Below are positions 7,245 to 17,749 of a DNA stretch of 64,000 nucleotides, piece by piece (position 1 is the stretch's first letter; the number at the start of each line of letters is the position of its first letter). The stretch is from Woeseiaceae bacterium (GTDB taxonomy: Bacteria > Pseudomonadota > Gammaproteobacteria > Steroidobacterales > Woeseiaceae). A program made the position numbers and the translations under genes. Under the pieces are notes generated by a model, which saw only the letters and a list, made by a program, of their open reading frames with translations, made no database searches and was not told where the DNA came from. Location of the stretch: assembly GCA_028279985.1 (NCBI GenBank), contig JANQMR010000033.1, positions 124,001 to 188,000 of the forward strand, given 5' to 3'.

Positions 7245-9782
7245 ATGCTGTATCCCGAAGGGTCAATCCAACGGCTCGTCTACCATTTTCAACCGGAGCG
7301 CGAGTCTCGGCCGATACTGCTGCTTGGCGCGGGCGCCAGTTTTTCATCAGGTGTTCCTTTGGCCGACGAAATGGTGCGCCAGATTGCCAAAGCAGCATAC
7401 GCGAAAGACATCATAGGCACTGACGTCGAGTTTGCGAACGTCATGCCCGGCGACTGGACGCGTCACCTCAAAAACCAGCCCTGGTATGAGGGCTCGAATC
7501 TGGCCGAAAATTACCCTAAGGCGGTCGAGCACCTCTTACGACCGCGGGAGTTTCGCCGCGAATTCTTCCGGCGCATGGTTGCGCGCGGGCCGAACCCAGG
7601 ACCTGGGTATCGCAGCCTAGCCAGACTGTGCCGACGAGGGTTAGTACACACGATTCTCACAACCAATTTCGACACACTGGCCGAGGATGCATTGCGTGCA
7701 GAGGTGCCTCACATAAAAGAGGTAATTGCAATCAACCGGGCGGAAGGCGATCTCGTGCAGTTTTCACCTCACAGGCGGGCTCAAGTCGTCTACCTTCACG
7801 GTGCTGTAGAAACCTACCGTGATCAAAACTCTGAGGAAGAGACCAAACGTCTGAATGCGCCGTTGGTTGTGAAGATTCACGAAATGATCCAATACGCTCC
7901 GCTCGTGGTGTTCGGCTACCGAGGTGCAGAGCCTTCAATCATGAACCATCTCCTTACGGAGGGAATCAGCACTTCTAACAACTACAATCGTGGCATCTTC
8001 TGGTGCACGCGGCCTGGCGGGCAAGTGCATCCGAATGTACTTGCGTTGAAAGAGAGAATCGGTGCGAACTTCGAACTCATCACTGTCGACGGCTTTGACG
8101 AAACGGCGGAAGCCATCGATTATGAGCTCAGCGACAAGGCGGCATTCCAAGTACATCTTCGGCTACCGGAAACATCCCAGCAATTCGCTTCGCTCAGCTC
8201 TTTCGACAGCCAGGCTCTACCCAACAAGAATCTCAACCATATTGACAAAGATCTCGCGTTCACCACCTTTCAAACGTACGCTAAGGAAACGCTTGGCGCT
8301 GAGCTACAGACAACACATTTTGAGCCTTTTCTGCGCGAGCACGGCTTTATGGCGACAACCCAGAGTGGTCAATGGGTTACTACATACGGACTATTCGCTC
8401 TGTTTGGCCTCGACGTGACCGAAACATATCCGCACTTGCAAACGGTTGTACGCATCGGCGACAAGAAGAGACTTGTCTTTCGCGGAAATCTCCTAACGCA
8501 GTATCGGGATATCATGGAAGTCTTGACATCCTCAGATATCAACCCGCTTCTACGAATCAAGAAGCCTGAGCAATCTGTAGAGAAAACAGCCTATAACCGA
8601 AGAGCGCTGACAGAACTCCTCGTCAACATGATGGCCCACCGGGATTATGAAAACGCCAGCCTAAGTGAGATCGTTTATAACTCAGGCACTAGTTTGAGGT
8701 TCAAAACAGCGGGTGGATTACCTGATCGCGTGCTTACACGGCTTCAACCCGATTGTACTGGCACGTTCCAGCCTCGACGCGGCGTGCACGAGGTTCGTAA
8801 TCCAATTATTGCGGACGTTTTCTTTGCACTTGGTCGTATGGACAAACAGGGCACTGGGCTAGTGGATGTTCGGAAACGGATGCAGGAGCACGAGGGATCC
8901 GCGGAGTTTCGCACCGTCGATGGCAATAGCCAAGTAGAAGTTACCTTGTTTCAAGCGCGGGCTGAATCACAAGGACCTGGCCAAACTGCAAGTCCGGTAG
9001 CCGAACGTGAGATCTATGTCAGCAACCTATTACCCTTTGTTAGCCTCCCAACGAAGATATACAAGCTGCCGCTTAATCCCGATCACGCTGACCGAAAAAT
9101 GCCACTGTTTGCTGGCAAATTGGCCGTTGACCCTGAACCCACCGCCATTGCGATATCAGGGTATGCCATGTCTTTTAGTGACCTTTCTTTGTTTCCGGCA
9201 TGGGCCAGCCGTGTTGGCTATCTCGACTATCTCGAAACGAGCTCTTTCGAAGAGATGGTTGGCGAGGTCGATACCCGTCGTCATCTGGTTTGGTTACTTG
9301 GCAAGTATTGGGAACAGCATCTCCGGTCTATTGAACCGACGCTTGCGATCGAGCCAAAGAAGAAGCGTGCCTACTTTGCTACCACGGAAGCGGAAGAACT
9401 TGTCGTGACCTATGACTCTCCGCTGCGTCGAAACATAAAGCGGACGGTTATCAAGAAGAGAGAATATGGGAAATACCCAGAATTCGAGATCGAGGCTCTA
9501 AGCTACGCAATCGTTCAATTCGGCGACCAGTGGGCAGTCCAAGTCAAGCCAACATATCTCTTTACTAGAAGTGATGGCAGAACCCCGTTGCCGGGCCATC
9601 AGCAGGCTAGTCGTGCAACGCGTCGCTTCAAATTCGATAGGAATCCAGCTGTTGATAGTGACCTAAAATTTTGGCAAATCCTGTTGTCCGACGGAAAGTC
9701 AGCCATTCCCGTTGGTGGAGACAGTGTCAACGATTTGATACTGAGCGGTACGTATGCTTCGATCGAGGCGTACGAGGGCTAG
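7245..9782 (+). CDS. SIR2 - GHKL ATPase-like - APAZ protein of a short Argonaute system
   Basis: An 845-residue protein with three parts. Residues ~22-290 are a SIR2 NADase: GAGASFSSGVPLADEM (28-43), TTNFDTL with catalytic N141, and YLHG with H185. Residues ~330-570 resemble the HATPase_c_4 half of AlbA_2/Schlafen-like proteins: ALTELLVNMMAHRDY (454-468, N-box E457/N461/H465) and later RNPIIADVFFALGRMDKQGTG (519-538, in parts). Residues ~590-820 look like an APAZ domain: LLGKYWEQHL, KKKRAYF and VKPTYLFTRSDGRT. The next gene, 17 bases on, is a short pAgo, so the pair should sense guide-matched invader nucleic acid and deplete NAD. Typical SIR2-APAZ partners are near 600 residues; the middle domain is extra. 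Start chosen at ATG 7245 because of GAGAGA just upstream; TTG 7233 is possible. Confidence 0.85.
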   Translation: MLYPEGSIQRLVYHFQPERESRPILLLGAGASFSSGVPLADEMVRQIAKAAYAKDIIGTDVEFANVMPGDWTRHLKNQPWYEGSNLAENYPKAVEHLLRPREFRREFFRRMVARGPNPGPGYRSLARLCRRGLVHTILTTNFDTLAEDALRAEVPHIKEVIAINRAEGDLVQFSPHRRAQVVYLHGAVETYRDQNSEEETKRLNAPLVVKIHEMIQYAPLVVFGYRGAEPSIMNHLLTEGISTSNNYNRGIFWCTRPGGQVHPNVLALKERIGANFELITVDGFDETAEAIDYELSDKAAFQVHLRLPETSQQFASLSSFDSQALPNKNLNHIDKDLAFTTFQTYAKETLGAELQTTHFEPFLREHGFMATTQSGQWVTTYGLFALFGLDVTETYPHLQTVVRIGDKKRLVFRGNLLTQYRDIMEVLTSSDINPLLRIKKPEQSVEKTAYNRRALTELLVNMMAHRDYENASLSEIVYNSGTSLRFKTAGGLPDRVLTRLQPDCTGTFQPRRGVHEVRNPIIADVFFALGRMDKQGTGLVDVRKRMQEHEGSAEFRTVDGNSQVEVTLFQARAESQGPGQTASPVAEREIYVSNLLPFVSLPTKIYKLPLNPDHADRKMPLFAGKLAVDPEPTAIAISGYAMSFSDLSLFPAWASRVGYLDYLETSSFEEMVGEVDTRRHLVWLLGKYWEQHLRSIEPTLAIEPKKKRAYFATTEAEELVVTYDSPLRRNIKRTVIKKREYGKYPEFEIEALSYAIVQFGDQWAVQVKPTYLFTRSDGRTPLPGHQQASRATRRFKFDRNPAVDSDLKFWQILLSDGKSAIPVGGDSVNDLILSGTYASIEAYEG

Positions 9783-9799
9783 GGCGGAGAGGTGATGTT

Positions 9800-11317
9800 G
9801 TGAAGATGGACTTGCGACGCATCGCGGAGCCCGAACTCGTGTTCGGCGACGGTGAACGCGCACGAGATCCAAAGGCCGGACTGGCAGACTACGGTCCGGT
9901 TGGCTCTAAAGCCGGGCACGAGACATTGGTATCGGTTGGTCTGGTGTGCGTGGCAGAGCAAGCGCCGGCAATTTCTACCTGGATATGTCGGCTTAGTAGT
10001 CTGCAGATCGATACTGAGCGAAATGCGCTCAAGTTTCCGGCGTATCCGGGGTCGGGGCAAGCACTCCGTGCGACTTTTGAGATCGAAGATCGGTTCATTC
10101 GTCCGATCTCCCAGGGCAAGCTTGATCTTGCGTTTGCCGAACCGGAGTCCACGCGAATCGAAGCGGTGTTGAGAGTCTATATTGAGGCGATTCAATCGCT
10201 ATTCGTTGACGGTGGACCGCGAGTTGTGGTCGTTCACTTCCCGGAGCCTGTGGCATCTTTGCGAACACACAACCCGAAGCTTTCATATCAAGAACAGCGC
10301 ATTCTTCAGCGATTACAGGACGAGGACACCAGCCAACAAATGGGCTTGTTTGACGACTACAGCGCGGAAGAACGCCAGGCAGCCTCAGAACTCTTTCCGC
10401 AAGCGGAAGAGTTGTTGTTTCGGAGTTTCTATCGCGCGCTCAAGGCCCGCTGCATGAACTTGCCGAATGCTGTCCCGACTCAGGTAATCCGAGAGCACAC
10501 GTACGCGGACTCGCCCAAATCTCAAGGTCCCGCAACAAAGGCCTGGAACTTCAGTGCAGCCCTGTACTACAAATCTACGGCGATTCCGTGGCGGCCTGCG
10601 GCCCTGACACCAGGTACGTGCTACGTTGGCGTGTCATTTCATCACCTCAAGCGCCGCAGCGGCGGAATCGTATATGCCAGCCTTGCTCAGGCATTATCGA
10701 GTGAAACCGAGCCATTCGCGCTCCAGGGCTCGACACTCGACAAAGATCAACGAAAGGGAAAACAACCTTTCTTGACCGCGGATCAAGCCGAAGGTTTGAT
10801 GACCAAGGTCCTCAAACGGTATCGACGCCAGACCGGCATGCTACCGAATCGGTTGGTCGTCCATAAGACCTCGACCTATCAACCAGAGGAAGTCGAAGGT
10901 ATTCAGAGCGGACTGAGCGGCAGGGTCCCGCTAACAGATATGGTGTGGCTCCGTCCAACCGGCTTGCGACTCATTCGCCGTGGCGAAATCGAGCCTGAAC
11001 GGGGAACGTTGGTCACCATAGAGGGTGAACGCACGTATCTTTACACGACAGGGTACATTCCTTGGTGGAAGGAGTATCCGGGGCCACATATACCGGCGCC
11101 ATTAGAACTTGGCCACAACGGTGAGTCGGATATCACGGATCTCAGTAGGGAAATCCTCGCGTTGACCAAGATGAATTGGAACTCCGCAGATGGTATCGGC
11201 CGACACCCAATTACTCTGTCGTTCGCTCGTCAGGTCGGTACGATCATGACTGAAATCGATACCCCTGACGGGGAGGGGGAGCCGAAGATAAATCCTCTCT
11301 ACCGCTTCTATATGTGA
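9800..11317 (+). CDS. Short prokaryotic Argonaute (MID-PIWI, catalytically inactive)
   Basis: A 505-residue protein, the normal size for short pAgos lacking N and PAZ domains. The MID region contains AWNFSAALYYKSTAIPW (249-265), the usual 5'-phosphate pocket area. PIWI begins CYVGVSF (274-280), where the first catalytic Asp of active Argonautes is replaced by Ser279; RLVVHKTS (351-358) is the conserved HK motif. It ends NPLYRFYM, like other pAgos with an aromatic tail. It should bind a small guide and target nucleic acid and activate the SIR2 partner rather than cut. GTG 9800 is preferred because AGAGG lies seven bases upstream; ATG 9806 is the alternative. It is 17 bases downstream of the SIR2-APAZ gene, clearly one operon. 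Confidence 0.88.
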   Translation: MKMDLRRIAEPELVFGDGERARDPKAGLADYGPVGSKAGHETLVSVGLVCVAEQAPAISTWICRLSSLQIDTERNALKFPAYPGSGQALRATFEIEDRFIRPISQGKLDLAFAEPESTRIEAVLRVYIEAIQSLFVDGGPRVVVVHFPEPVASLRTHNPKLSYQEQRILQRLQDEDTSQQMGLFDDYSAEERQAASELFPQAEELLFRSFYRALKARCMNLPNAVPTQVIREHTYADSPKSQGPATKAWNFSAALYYKSTAIPWRPAALTPGTCYVGVSFHHLKRRSGGIVYASLAQALSSETEPFALQGSTLDKDQRKGKQPFLTADQAEGLMTKVLKRYRRQTGMLPNRLVVHKTSTYQPEEVEGIQSGLSGRVPLTDMVWLRPTGLRLIRRGEIEPERGTLVTIEGERTYLYTTGYIPWWKEYPGPHIPAPLELGHNGESDITDLSREILALTKMNWNSADGIGRHPITLSFARQVGTIMTEIDTPDGEGEPKINPLYRFYM

Positions 11318-11623
11318 TTCTTAAATTGGCCGGCATCAACTAAATCGCCGATCGCAGCATCCTCATTCCGTCACAGCGACGGCAATCACCTAGCTCCACG
11401 AGCGGTACCAGTACGAGAGCATGGAAAGGTAGTGCTGTGCGAATCATGGTACTTCGCGTAATCAACGATGCACCTGAGTTCGCCAACGTCTTTTTTTTGC
11501 CAGACATCTCGTGACCGAAGCCGCGGACAGGAATAGTACAATTTCGTCAAGGTTGAGCGATGGATAGTTCGAAATCTCGGTTATTTTTTCTTATGTTTGG
11601 TTCCAAGAAAGTTATGTAAATAT
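11318..11623. other. Spacer between the Argonaute gene and dusA (island junction candidate)
   Basis: About 300 bases without a gene. The last ~45 bases before dusA are markedly AT-rich and probably hold its promoter and leader. Integrases of many islands target the 5' end of dusA, so a junction could lie at or just after this spacer. No integrase gene or obvious terminator with a stem is visible here. Confidence 0.45.
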
Positions 11624-12592
11624 ATGAAACACAAGGAATTCTCGGTCGCGCCCATGATGGACTGGACCGACCGCCACTGCCGCTACTTCATGCGCCTGCT
11701 CAGTCCCAGCGCGATGTTGTACACGGAAATGCTCACGGCGGCCGCGATACATCACGGCGACCGAGATCGGCTGTTGGGCTTCGACGCCGCCGAGCATCCG
11801 ATCGCGGCACAACTCGGCGGCAGCGATCCGGGCTTGATGGCCGAAGCGGCGCGGGCTGCGGCCGGTTTCGGGTATGACGAAATCAACATCAACGTCGGCT
11901 GCCCCAGCGATCGGGTGCAAAGTGGACGCTTCGGTGCTTGCCTGATGGCCGAGCCGGAGCTCGTCGCCGAGTGTTTTCGGGCCATGCGGGCAAGCCAGTC
12001 GGCGCCGGTGAGCGTCAAGACCCGGATCGGTATCGACGATCAGGACAGCGAGGCCTTCCTCAGGCGTTTCGTCGATACGGTGGCCGCCGCCGGTTGCCGC
12101 AAGTTTGTGATCCACGCGCGGATAGCAATCCTCGACGGCCTGAGTCCAAAAGAAAACCGCACGATACCGCCACTGAACTACGAACGCGTTTTTGCATTGA
12201 AACGCGACTACCCGCAGTTGACCATCGTTCTGAACGGCGGCATCGAAACGACAGCGCAAGTGGAAGACGCGCTCGAGCACGTCGACGGCGTCATGATCGG
12301 ACGGCAGGCCTATCAGCATCCGTATTTCCTGGCAGAGCTCGAAAACCGCTTCGATCCGGCGAGGCGGTTGCCCCGTCGCCGCGACATCGTGTTTGACATG
12401 CTGCCGTACATCGAGAATCAGCTCGCCGTCGGCGAGCCGCTCAACCGGATCACACGGCACATGCTGGGCTTGTTCGCGGGCCGTCCGGGCGCGCGCGCCT
12501 GGCGACGGCACATCAGCGAGAACGCGCATCGCCGAAACGCCGGGGTCGAAGTTCTGATGGAAGCGCTCGACGCGGTGCCGATGGCGGCGTAG
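11624..12592 (+). CDS. dusA: tRNA-dihydrouridine(20/20a) synthase DusA
   Basis: A 322-residue FMN enzyme that reduces uridine to dihydrouridine in the D-loop of tRNA. FSVAPMMDWTDRHCRYF (6-22) is the flavin-binding start, NVGCPSDRV carries the catalytic cysteine C93, and HARIAILDGLSPKENR is the DusA subgroup signature (usually HARKAWLQGLSPKENR, so two core positions differ). NGGI and GVMIGRQAY complete the barrel. ATG 11624 gives the family-typical length; the preceding in-frame triplets from 11597 are AT-rich leader. It is the first GC-rich core gene after the defence island, and its 5' end is a known integration site. Confidence 0.95.
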   Translation: MKHKEFSVAPMMDWTDRHCRYFMRLLSPSAMLYTEMLTAAAIHHGDRDRLLGFDAAEHPIAAQLGGSDPGLMAEAARAAAGFGYDEININVGCPSDRVQSGRFGACLMAEPELVAECFRAMRASQSAPVSVKTRIGIDDQDSEAFLRRFVDTVAAAGCRKFVIHARIAILDGLSPKENRTIPPLNYERVFALKRDYPQLTIVLNGGIETTAQVEDALEHVDGVMIGRQAYQHPYFLAELENRFDPARRLPRRRDIVFDMLPYIENQLAVGEPLNRITRHMLGLFAGRPGARAWRRHISENAHRRNAGVEVLMEALDAVPMAA

Positions 12593-12716
12593 CTATATTG
12601 GTCTCGCCGGAGCACTCGTAGTCCGCGCATCGAGCAGCACCTCTCGATGCGCTACCGGTTTTCTGCGAAACCGGGCGCGTTCTCGCCTGCCGTCGATCGC
12701 GTTTCGAGTACCGCTC

Positions 12717-12761
12717 CAACAATCGGTGCTGCAACAATCGGCGCCGCTTCTATACAATCGG
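12717..12761. repeat. 15-bp tandem repeat upstream of the methyltransferase gene
   Basis: CAACAATCGGTGCTG (12717-12731) is followed by CAACAATCGGCGCCG (12732-12746) and a degenerate third unit ending ACAATCGG (12747-12761). It lies about 35 bases before the next start codon and is one of the junction repeats described in the findings. Confidence 0.75.
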
Positions 12762-12793
12762 TAACTCGTATCGAACCATATCGAAGGGTATTC

Positions 12794-13612
12794 ATGAGCG
12801 CCAATCCGGCAAAGAAAAAACTGACCATGGCCGAAAGGGCTGACAAGTACGAGCTCTATGAGCTGTCCGTGCAGAACGTCGAGTACGAGGTCGAGTTCCT
12901 CCAGGAAACCTTCCAGGCGCTTTCGGGCCGAACCGCCCATCTGTTCCGGGAAGACTTCTGCGGCACGGCCAGCGCGGCCTCCGAATGGGTCAAACAGGGA
13001 AAGGCGTTCCAGGCGATCGGCGTGGACATCGATCCGGCGGTGCTCGACTGGGGACGCAAGAATCGGGTCGGCCGGCTGCCGGCCAAGGACCAGGCGCGGG
13101 TCAGCTTGATCGAGTCGGACGTGTTGACCGTCGAGACGCCGAAAGTCGACGTGCTTGCGGCGTTCAATTTCAGTTACTGGATCTTCGAGGAAAGATGCAC
13201 GATGCTGCGCTACATGCGCCGTTGCCACGAGGCCCTGAAGGACGACGGCGTGCTGTTCCTCGACGTCTTCGGCGGGCCGGAGTCCTTCGAGGAGACCCGG
13301 GAAAAGACCAAGCACGACGGCTTTACCTATATCTGGGATCAGGCCGAGTTTCACCCGGTCACCAATCACATGAAGTGTTACATACACTTCAAGTTCCCCG
13401 ACGGTTCCAGGCTCAAGAAGGCCTTCAGTTACGAATGGCGCCTGTACACGGCGCCGGAGCTGCGCGATATGTTGCATGAGGCCGGTTTCTCGACCGTCAC
13501 CGTCTACTGGGAAGGCGAGGACGAGGACGGCGAGGGCAACGGCATCTTCACCCCGGATGCCGAAGGTGAGGCGGACCTCGCCTGGATCGCGTATATTGTC
13601 GCCCAGAAATAG
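12794..13612 (+). CDS. Class I SAM-dependent methyltransferase
   Basis: A 272-residue protein. REDFCGTASAASEWVKQG (about residues 52-69) and AIGVDIDPAVLDWG form the SAM-binding motif I and the acidic end of strand 2; VDVLAAFNFSYWIFEER is the motif IV region and GVLFLDVFGGPES motif VI. The substrate cannot be told from sequence. No membrane segment or signal peptide is present. The start ATG 12794 gives the first plausible residues MSANPAKKK before the conserved MAERADKYELYE. It probably forms its own unit between dusA and the cyclase gene. Confidence 0.8.
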   Translation: MSANPAKKKLTMAERADKYELYELSVQNVEYEVEFLQETFQALSGRTAHLFREDFCGTASAASEWVKQGKAFQAIGVDIDPAVLDWGRKNRVGRLPAKDQARVSLIESDVLTVETPKVDVLAAFNFSYWIFEERCTMLRYMRRCHEALKDDGVLFLDVFGGPESFEETREKTKHDGFTYIWDQAEFHPVTNHMKCYIHFKFPDGSRLKKAFSYEWRLYTAPELRDMLHEAGFSTVTVYWEGEDEDGEGNGIFTPDAEGEADLAWIAYIVAQK

Positions 13613-13753
13613 CTTTATTATTAGCGGCTTGGGCGCGAGAGGCATTGTAGCCTGGAGCCCCCGCTTGTTGGCATAATGTCTAGCCGGGACACGGTCTTCG
13701 CCCGTGGTTCCGCCGGTACTGCTTGGGTATCTGGGGATGAGAGTGGCCGCCTG

Positions 13754-14650
13754 ATGGCAAAAGACCTCGAAGTCGCAATCCTGTTTGCCGACGTCGTCGG
13801 CAGCACGCAATTGTACGATGAGTTCGGCGATAGCAAGGCCAGCGAGACCGTCGCGCTTTGCCTCGAGGTCATGAAAGACGCGACACATCAGTTCAACGGC
13901 ACCGTCATCAAGACCATCGGCGACGAGATCATGGCCACCTTCCCGACCGTGGACGAGGCGATGAAAGCCGCCATTACGATGCAGTCGCGGATTTCCAGCG
14001 ACAACAAGCAGGAGGGCCGTATTCCGGTTTCGATTCGGGTCGGCTGCCATTTCGGTCCGGTCGTACAGGAGCAGAACGACATCTTCGGCGCCGCCGTGCA
14101 TACGGCCAACCGCATGACCTCACAGGCAAAATCGCGACAGATCGTGATATCCGGCGACACCGTCGAACGCATGAGCGCCGAGCTGAGCAAGCAGACCCGT
14201 CAGATCGACGTCGCCACGGTCCGTGGCCGGATCGACGAAGTCGCCCTCTACGAACTGCTGTGGAATCCGGAAGAAGCCACGAGCATGCTGCCGACGATCG
14301 AATGGGAAAGCCGCGACCGCAAGGTATCGAGGCTGCAGCTCAGCTTCCGCGACCAGTGCATCGAAGTCAACGACCAGCGCAAGAGCGTCAATATCGGCCG
14401 CGCCGAAGACAACGATCTGGTCATCAAGGGCAATTTGATTTCGCGCATCCACGCCAAGGTGGAGATGCGCCGCGGCAAGTTCGTGCTGATCGACCAGAGC
14501 ACCAACGGCACTTTTCTGCAGAGCCTGCGCGGTGACGAGACCTTCGTACGCCGCGATTCCACCGAGCTGATCGGCGAGGGCACGATCGGCCTGGGCCGCG
14601 CCGAACCGCCCGGGTCTTCGTTGTCGATATACTTCAAGGCGCTGGAATAG
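13754..14650 (+). CDS. Adenylate/guanylate cyclase domain protein with C-terminal FHA domain
   Basis: A 298-residue cytosolic protein. Residues 1-~180 are a class III nucleotide cyclase: ILFADVVGSTQLYDEFG holds one metal-binding Asp and KTIGDEIMATF the second; NRMTSQAKSRQIVISGDT is the C-terminal core. Residues ~205-295 form an FHA phosphothreonine-binding domain: VNIGRAEDNDLVIKG, ISRIHAKVEMR and STNGTFL. The combination suggests cyclic nucleotide synthesis gated by binding a phosphorylated partner. Substrate-specifying residues are not obvious, so cAMP or cGMP stays open. ATG 13754 was chosen because the cyclase core begins immediately after it; ATG 13676 would add 26 unconserved residues. 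Confidence 0.85.
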   Translation: MAKDLEVAILFADVVGSTQLYDEFGDSKASETVALCLEVMKDATHQFNGTVIKTIGDEIMATFPTVDEAMKAAITMQSRISSDNKQEGRIPVSIRVGCHFGPVVQEQNDIFGAAVHTANRMTSQAKSRQIVISGDTVERMSAELSKQTRQIDVATVRGRIDEVALYELLWNPEEATSMLPTIEWESRDRKVSRLQLSFRDQCIEVNDQRKSVNIGRAEDNDLVIKGNLISRIHAKVEMRRGKFVLIDQSTNGTFLQSLRGDETFVRRDSTELIGEGTIGLGRAEPPGSSLSIYFKALE

Positions 14651-14661
14651 CGCATCCGGCG

Positions 14662-14703
14662 AGGAGCGATTCTCAAGCTGTCGCCACGGTCGCGGGCTCG
14701 CTC

Positions 14704-14705
<2 letters not shown>
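14662..14705. repeat. REP-like inverted repeat between convergent genes
   Basis: AGGAGCGA (14662-14669) and TCGCTCCT (14698-14705) enclose 28 bases with further self-complementary GC-rich stretches. Read on the minus strand it begins TGTAGGAGCGAGCCCGCGA, which resembles the REP family common in gammaproteobacteria. It overlaps the pckG stop codon and lies 12 bases after the cyclase stop, so it may also act as a two-way transcription barrier. Confidence 0.6.
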
Positions 14706-16455
<1,750 letters not shown>

Positions 16456-16744
16456 CGTGGTTCGGTGTTTCCTGAGCGGCGTTCCGGGCGTCGTGGCCAG
16501 GGCGATTGCCGTTGGTGATGGCGGGGGCCGCGTATTATAGCGTCGCCGTTCGCGGTCTGCTCGGCTTCCGGGCCGGTAACCCCGGTTCGACTATCTCGGT
16601 TGTTCGACCGCTCGTCCGACAGGCGCAATGTGGAACGCGCCGCCGCCGTAGATCGTCGCGGCGGTGGGCACCGTAGAAATGGTAACAAGAACCGGCCCGG
16701 CCCGGCGGCAAACACCTCGACGCCAGCCTGGCGCCGGAGGAACG

Positions 16745-17242
16745 TCAGATCAGCGCAAGCGCGCGCCGCCCGAACCCGGTCGATTCGCTCCCTTTGGCGT
16801 CGTACAGGTTTTGTCCCGGATTCGCGCCGTTCAGGATCGTCAGCGCGTCGCTCACCTGCTGCAGGCGCGCGCGGCCGATCGCGGCGTTGACGCGATTCAT
16901 CGATTCGCTGCGTTTCGCGGTGCGCATGATTCGTTTCCAGTCTGCTTGCAGGCCAAGGCCCGGATCACACCAGCGCGCGAATTCGAGCATGCCCGATTCG
17001 TCGATGTCGAAACCGGCGGACCGGCACAGGGACCGGCGTTCGGACTCCGCTTTTTCGATGCCTTCCGCGCACAGCCGCTTGCGGTCGGCGACGGCGCGAA
17101 GCTGGTCCGCATCCTGCGACGTCAGCGCGGCATGCTCCTCTTCCAGCAGGCCATGCAGCCGCCCGACCAGGTCCGCGAGCCGGCCGACGACCGCTTGCAG
17201 TTGTCGCCGGCAGTCATCCGGAGCGTCGGTTGTCGTGCTCAC
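16745..17242 (-). CDS. flgN: FlgN-like flagellar export chaperone
   Basis: A 165-residue, largely helical protein with the FlgN layout: an N-terminal antiparallel helical pair (RLADLVGRLHGLLEEEHAALTSQDADQL, in parts) followed by AVADRKRLCAEGIEKAESERRSL, and a variable C-terminal tail ending YDAKGSESTGFGRRALALI. FlgN keeps the hook-filament junction proteins FlgK and FlgL unfolded and delivers them to the export gate. It lies 7 bases downstream of flgM in the flgA-flgM-flgN order usual for gammaproteobacteria. The assignment leans on position as well as sequence. Confidence 0.85.
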   Translation of the reverse strand: MSTTTDAPDDCRRQLQAVVGRLADLVGRLHGLLEEEHAALTSQDADQLRAVADRKRLCAEGIEKAESERRSLCRSAGFDIDESGMLEFARWCDPGLGLQADWKRIMRTAKRSESMNRVNAAIGRARLQQVSDALTILNGANPGQNLYDAKGSESTGFGRRALALI

Positions 17243-17249
17243 CGCGGGT

Positions 17250-17573
17250 TCACCGGCTGAAATCGGTTTCCGTGCGCAGCAGCAGCTCGGCGATGTTGTC
17301 CGCGTCGATCCGGTAGTTGCCGTTTTGAATATCCGCCTTCACGGCTTCGACGCGAGCCTTGTCGATTGCCGGCATGCTCGCGATCTTTTTCTCGAGGCTC
17401 TCGAGAAATTGCGAACGCTCGGTCAATACCACGGTTTCGCCTGCCGCCGGCTTGACACCGGATTTCGATGGACCCTCTGCCCGGCCGGGGGCGGCCGCAT
17501 TGCCGGATCCCCCGACCTTCTGGCCGGCCTTGCCGGCCACGGCGGACAGGTTGGGATCGATCTTGTTAGACAT
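17250..17573 (-). CDS. flgM: Anti-sigma-28 factor FlgM
   Basis: A 107-residue protein with the FlgM signature: a disordered Gly/Ala/Pro-rich N-terminal half (MSNKIDPNLS start) and a C-terminal sigma-binding half, VVLTERSQFLESLEKKIASMP and IDKARVEAVKADIQNGNYRI, ending DADNIAELLLRTE. It holds sigma-28 (FliA) inactive until exported through the finished hook. The ATG at 17573 follows a GAGG ribosome site ten bases upstream. fliC in this window has a sigma-28 promoter, so FlgM's target regulon is visible. Confidence 0.93.
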   Translation of the reverse strand: MSNKIDPNLSAVAGKAGQKVGGSGNAAAPGRAEGPSKSGVKPAAGETVVLTERSQFLESLEKKIASMPAIDKARVEAVKADIQNGNYRIDADNIAELLLRTETDFSR

Positions 17574-17749
17574 AATCAATAACCTCGACCGTTATCGATC
17601 CATTTGTCATCGATTCAGTTGTCATCGACGTACCCTCTCGTTGTCGGCCGCGGAGGCCAAATCTTTAGGCGGCCGGCCCGCCGTTCCTCGGAATGTCCGG
17701 CCCGGAATGTCTGTTTCTGTCTTCGTCATAGTAATAGTCACGATATTAG

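Noticed and set aside
7042..7398. Leftward open frame overlapping the start of the SIR2-APAZ gene
   Set aside because: It conflicts with the clear SIR2 N-terminus and has no motif or ribosome site.
9671..9799. Upstream extension of the Argonaute frame into the SIR2-APAZ gene
   Set aside because: It would overlap the preceding gene by over 100 bases; GTG 9800 with AGAGG at good spacing gives the usual short-pAgo length.
11318..11623. Integrase or attachment-site pair next to dusA
   Set aside because: No recombinase gene is encoded anywhere in the window, and the second attachment copy would lie outside, so only the hotspot argument can be made.
17580..17700. Sigma-28 promoter upstream of flgM
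   Set aside because: A CGATAA word is present on the minus strand, but no TAAAG/TCAAG-like element lies at the required distance.
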